5,158 bases of DNA, taken from contig JALHUC010000107.1 in assembly GCA_022865845.1 (NCBI GenBank), positions 1 to 5,158 of the forward strand, written 5' to 3'. Origin of the DNA: a bacterium (lineage in GTDB: Bacteria > BMS3Abin14). The position numbers were made by a program, and so were the translations under genes. Positions 2,873 to 5,158 of the stretch are shown here, piece by piece; position 1 is the first letter of the stretch; the number at the start of each line of letters is the position of its first letter. The notes beneath the pieces were generated by a model, which saw nothing but the letters and a program-made list of their open reading frames with translations, made no database searches and had not been told where the DNA came from.

Positions 2873-5158
2873 CTACCTGCTGAGAGCGTAGAAAGCGAAC
2901 TCGCTGGGCCAGACGTAGAAACCGCCCCGCACCTGGTGGTAGACACCGGCAAACTGCCCGTCGGGGCTGAGGAACATGTGGAGATCGCCTCCATCATCAT
3001 CGTAGCCGTTCCACCAACCGTGGGTAGGTGAATAGACTCCAAACCGGCCGGTGAAGAACCCGTTGGGTCCGACGCCGGTTACCGGCATGAGGAACAGATC
3101 CTCCGGCTCAACCGATATCTGGGTCGCTCCGAACCGATAGTATTCCTGGTTTATGGGACAGATGTCGTATCCAATACCTGAATAGGACCCCACCGGGAGG
3201 TACTTGGGATACGTGGCAGGAACGCCTGCCGCTCCCTTCTGAAGGACCGAGAAGAACATGTCGCCCGTAGCAAAGCCGATATTGCGCATGAACACCATGT
3301 AGTTAAAGGTGTTGTCCACGAGGAGTTGACCTGTCGAGGCGTCATTGAACTCGACCGTGTACAGGTTATCGTCCACTGCAGTGGCGATGCCGGTGACAGA
3401 AGCGTCGGAGCTGTTGAGCAGTATCTCGGTAACATTCCCTGACCCATTCATGGTAACGGACACCTCGTAGTCGAGCCAGCCACCCACCGAGATGAAGTCG
3501 TCATTCCCGGTACCTATCCACGTTCCAGCCAGAGCGGACAACTGTCCGGAGCCTGATCCCACATCACCGCATCCCGTCGACAGGCGATTGCTGTCTGTCA
3601 GGGATTCTTCCAGGTAGACGTTGTACTCCGGCGTCAGGCTCGTCCCGATGAAATTGAAGAACTGGGTATTGAACATGACTTCACCGTAATCTGGCGCGAA
3701 CCAGCTCACGTTGTACTCGAAGAACTCTTCATCCTCGGCTGTAGTGGCCCCGGGCCAGAACTCGTAGTAGGTGGTCCAGATCTTGTAGGTGGAGAAGATG
3801 CCGGCCGGGGTCTGTACCGACTCGATGGAATCCACGGTGTAGGTGTAGGCTCCTTCGGAGCCCTCTGTATCGAAGGAGAAAGCGGACCCACCGAACTGCC
3901 CCACCGAAAGCGGGCTGGGGTAGATATCGTAACTTCCGCCGTCCTTGGCGGCCACCCAGTCGGGGCTGACCCCAGAATCCCAGGAACCACAGACCCGAAT
4001 CGTGCCATCTGGGTCCTGAGCCAGATATGCCAGGCTGGTGACGACTCCTGTAACTGTCAGATCAAAACCGTTAACCAGAGCGAGGCAGTCCTCACTGCTT
4101 TCAGGAGAGGTCTCCAGTCCAATGGCGATGTTCTTGGTGAGTGTTCCCGTATCGACTCCTGTCACAGCGTAGGACCACCAATCGCCCTGCTGTAGGGGCA
4201 CTATGGTGGAGGCCATCAGGGGATAGGACGGACAGGCAAGGTCGGCGCCGGTGCAGTCCTGGTCCAGGGCATCCCCACACACCTCATCAGCAAGGGGGTT
4301 GAATGCCGGGTCGCCGTCGTCGCAGTCCCCGGCGAAGGGAACATACCCCGTGGCACCACAGGCCAGGGTCGTGGCTCCCGCTGAACCGAAACCGTCACCG
4401 TCCGTATCCGCGTAAAGGGTGGGAGGATCCTCGTCGTAAAAACCGTCGCAGTCGTTGTCGTCTCCGTCGCACACCTCCGGGGCACCAGGGAAGATATTGG
4501 CATCGGAATCATCGCAGTCCCCCTGAACTGCCGAGAAGCCGTCCCCATCGTTATCCGTACCGGTACAGGTCAGATCTGCTCCCGAGCAGTCCTGATCGAT
4601 GCCGTCGCCGCATATCTCGATGGCGCCCGGATATACGGATGCAAGAAGATCGTCGCAGTCCGTGTCGTCTACGACATAGTCCTGGGGTGCCGCACAGGCG
4701 CTGGTAGACACAGTAGAGTCGCCGTAGCTGTCTCCGTCCGAATCGGCGTAGAAGGTTGAGGTCGCCAGGCCGTCATCCACACCGCCGATGCAGTCGTCGT
4801 CGATCCCGTTGCACACCTCGGTCGCCCCGGGATTGACTGCCCCATCCGTGTCGTCGCAATCCGTGTCATCGGTGACATAGCCTCCGGGTGCCGAACATGC
4901 GCTTGTAGCCACAGCCGCGTTGCCGTAAGTGTCACTGTCCGAATCGGCATAGAATGTGGCAAGGAGCAGACCGTCATCCACACCGCCAGCGCAGTCGTCA
5001 TCGATCCCGTTGCACGCCTCGGTGGCTCCTGGATTGACTGCTATATCCCCGTCATCACAGTCGGTGCTGTCAGCCACGTAACCGGTGGATGGTGAACCGA
5101 TACAGGTATTCTCGGTCAGGGATGTGGTCCCGTAGGTGTCGGTGTCAGCGTCACGGTA
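2873..5158 (-). CDS. Large extracytoplasmic protein with MopE-type metal-binding repeats (N-terminus outside window)
   Basis: The frame stays open to the window edge, so 761 residues are visible and the start is missing. Numbering from the first visible residue, 1-312 hold five tandem repeats with DxDxDxxG loops, DCDD, NPGAxE and CNGIDDDC motifs. These match the Pfam 'putative metal-binding motif' (MopE type), common in secreted deltaproteobacterial proteins and thought to bind calcium or other cations. Residues 319-527 form a second domain with QQGDWWSY (323-330) and PAGIFSTYK (451-459), resembling periplasmic or outer-membrane proteins with a 'GxxWxY...vPAGtFxtyk' pattern. Residues 540-761 are the bipartite domain also found in the neighbouring lipoprotein: LSALAGTWIG (540), PVGSYSG (655), MFLSPDGQFAG (728-738), ending FAFYALSR. 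There is no C-terminal membrane anchor or sorting signal, so any anchor must be N-terminal. The protein is likely secreted or surface-bound; ligand and role are unknown. Confidence 0.85.
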   Translation of the reverse strand, partial: YRDADTDTYGTTSLTENTCIGSPSTGYVADSTDCDDGDIAVNPGATEACNGIDDDCAGGVDDGLLLATFYADSDSDTYGNAAVATSACSAPGGYVTDDTDCDDTDGAVNPGATEVCNGIDDDCIGGVDDGLATSTFYADSDGDSYGDSTVSTSACAAPQDYVVDDTDCDDLLASVYPGAIEICGDGIDQDCSGADLTCTGTDNDGDGFSAVQGDCDDSDANIFPGAPEVCDGDDNDCDGFYDEDPPTLYADTDGDGFGSAGATTLACGATGYVPFAGDCDDGDPAFNPLADEVCGDALDQDCTGADLACPSYPLMASTIVPLQQGDWWSYAVTGVDTGTLTKNIAIGLETSPESSEDCLALVNGFDLTVTGVVTSLAYLAQDPDGTIRVCGSWDSGVSPDWVAAKDGGSYDIYPSPLSVGQFGGSAFSFDTEGSEGAYTYTVDSIESVQTPAGIFSTYKIWTTYYEFWPGATTAEDEEFFEYNVSWFAPDYGEVMFNTQFFNFIGTSLTPEYNVYLEESLTDSNRLSTGCGDVGSGSGQLSALAGTWIGTGNDDFISVGGWLDYEVSVTMNGSGNVTEILLNSSDASVTGIATAVDDNLYTVEFNDASTGQLLVDNTFNYMVFMRNIGFATGDMFFSVLQKGAAGVPATYPKYLPVGSYSGIGYDICPINQEYYRFGATQISVEPEDLFLMPVTGVGPNGFFTGRFGVYSPTHGWWNGYDDDGGDLHMFLSPDGQFAGVYHQVRGGFYVWPSEFAFYALSR
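4223..5158 (-). repeat. Five tandem MopE-type repeats in the large gene
   Basis: Unit lengths are about 69 (cut at the edge), 67, 66, 45 and 66 residues. The first two are close even in DNA: the segment starting CGTCATCCACACCGCC recurs exactly 201 bp apart (4771 and 4972), so they duplicated fairly recently. Two end types occur. Units one and two end CNGIDDDCxGGVDDGL; units three and five end CGDxxDQDCxGADLxC, with an additional cysteine. Unit four is shortened: it goes from DNDGDGF straight to QGDCDDSD and ends CDGDDNDCDG. The array continues past the window edge. Confidence 0.85.

Noticed and set aside
4303..4707. Plus-strand Arg-rich frame opposite the metal-binding repeats
   Set aside because: It is the antisense reading of Asp/Cys/Gly-rich repeat codons, a typical shadow.

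Overview
The window looks like chromosomal DNA of an uncultured, fairly GC-rich Gram-negative bacterium, most likely a deltaproteobacterial (Desulfobacterota/Myxococcota-like) lineage. The basis is indirect: tandem MopE-type acidic/cysteine metal-binding repeats, Sec and Tat lipoprotein signals, UUCG-capped GC-rich hairpins after genes, and intergenic heptanucleotide repeats. There is no rRNA, tRNA, CRISPR array, transposase or core housekeeping gene to fix the taxonomy.

Layout from left to right. Bases 1-378 hold no credible gene. Instead they carry at least six short tandem arrays of different 7-bp words, including a perfect 43-bp direct repeat. At 379-759 (minus) is a four-helix membrane protein of unknown function with a sigma70-like promoter placed so close to its ATG that the mRNA would be leaderless. 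A divergent promoter with an extended -10 (881-911, plus) leads through a leader of about 200 nt to a small Tat-exported lipoprotein gene (1127-1489, plus). A 203-bp gap with an 11-bp-stem hairpin follows.

The right half holds two co-directional minus-strand genes. The first to be read (2873 to beyond 5158, N-terminus outside the window) encodes a large extracytoplasmic protein. It has five visible MopE-type metal-binding repeats, a middle 'GDWWSY...PAGxFxTYK' domain, and a C-terminal domain of about 220 residues. A textbook intrinsic terminator follows its stop. The second (1693-2454) encodes a 253-residue lipoprotein whose whole mature part is a divergent copy of that C-terminal domain. In both proteins the domain itself appears to be two related half-units. 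The two genes therefore look like tandem paralogues: the same envelope module is delivered once as a free lipoprotein and once attached to a metal-binding stalk. Both genes have the same 20-nt UUCG hairpin at their 3' ends, but only one copy has a U-tract.

The most interesting signals are the duplicated, apparently uncharacterised bipartite domain, the cluster of distinct heptamer arrays, and the small Tat lipoprotein with its HNAN...RAHPGD motif. No enzymatic pathway can be assigned to the window.
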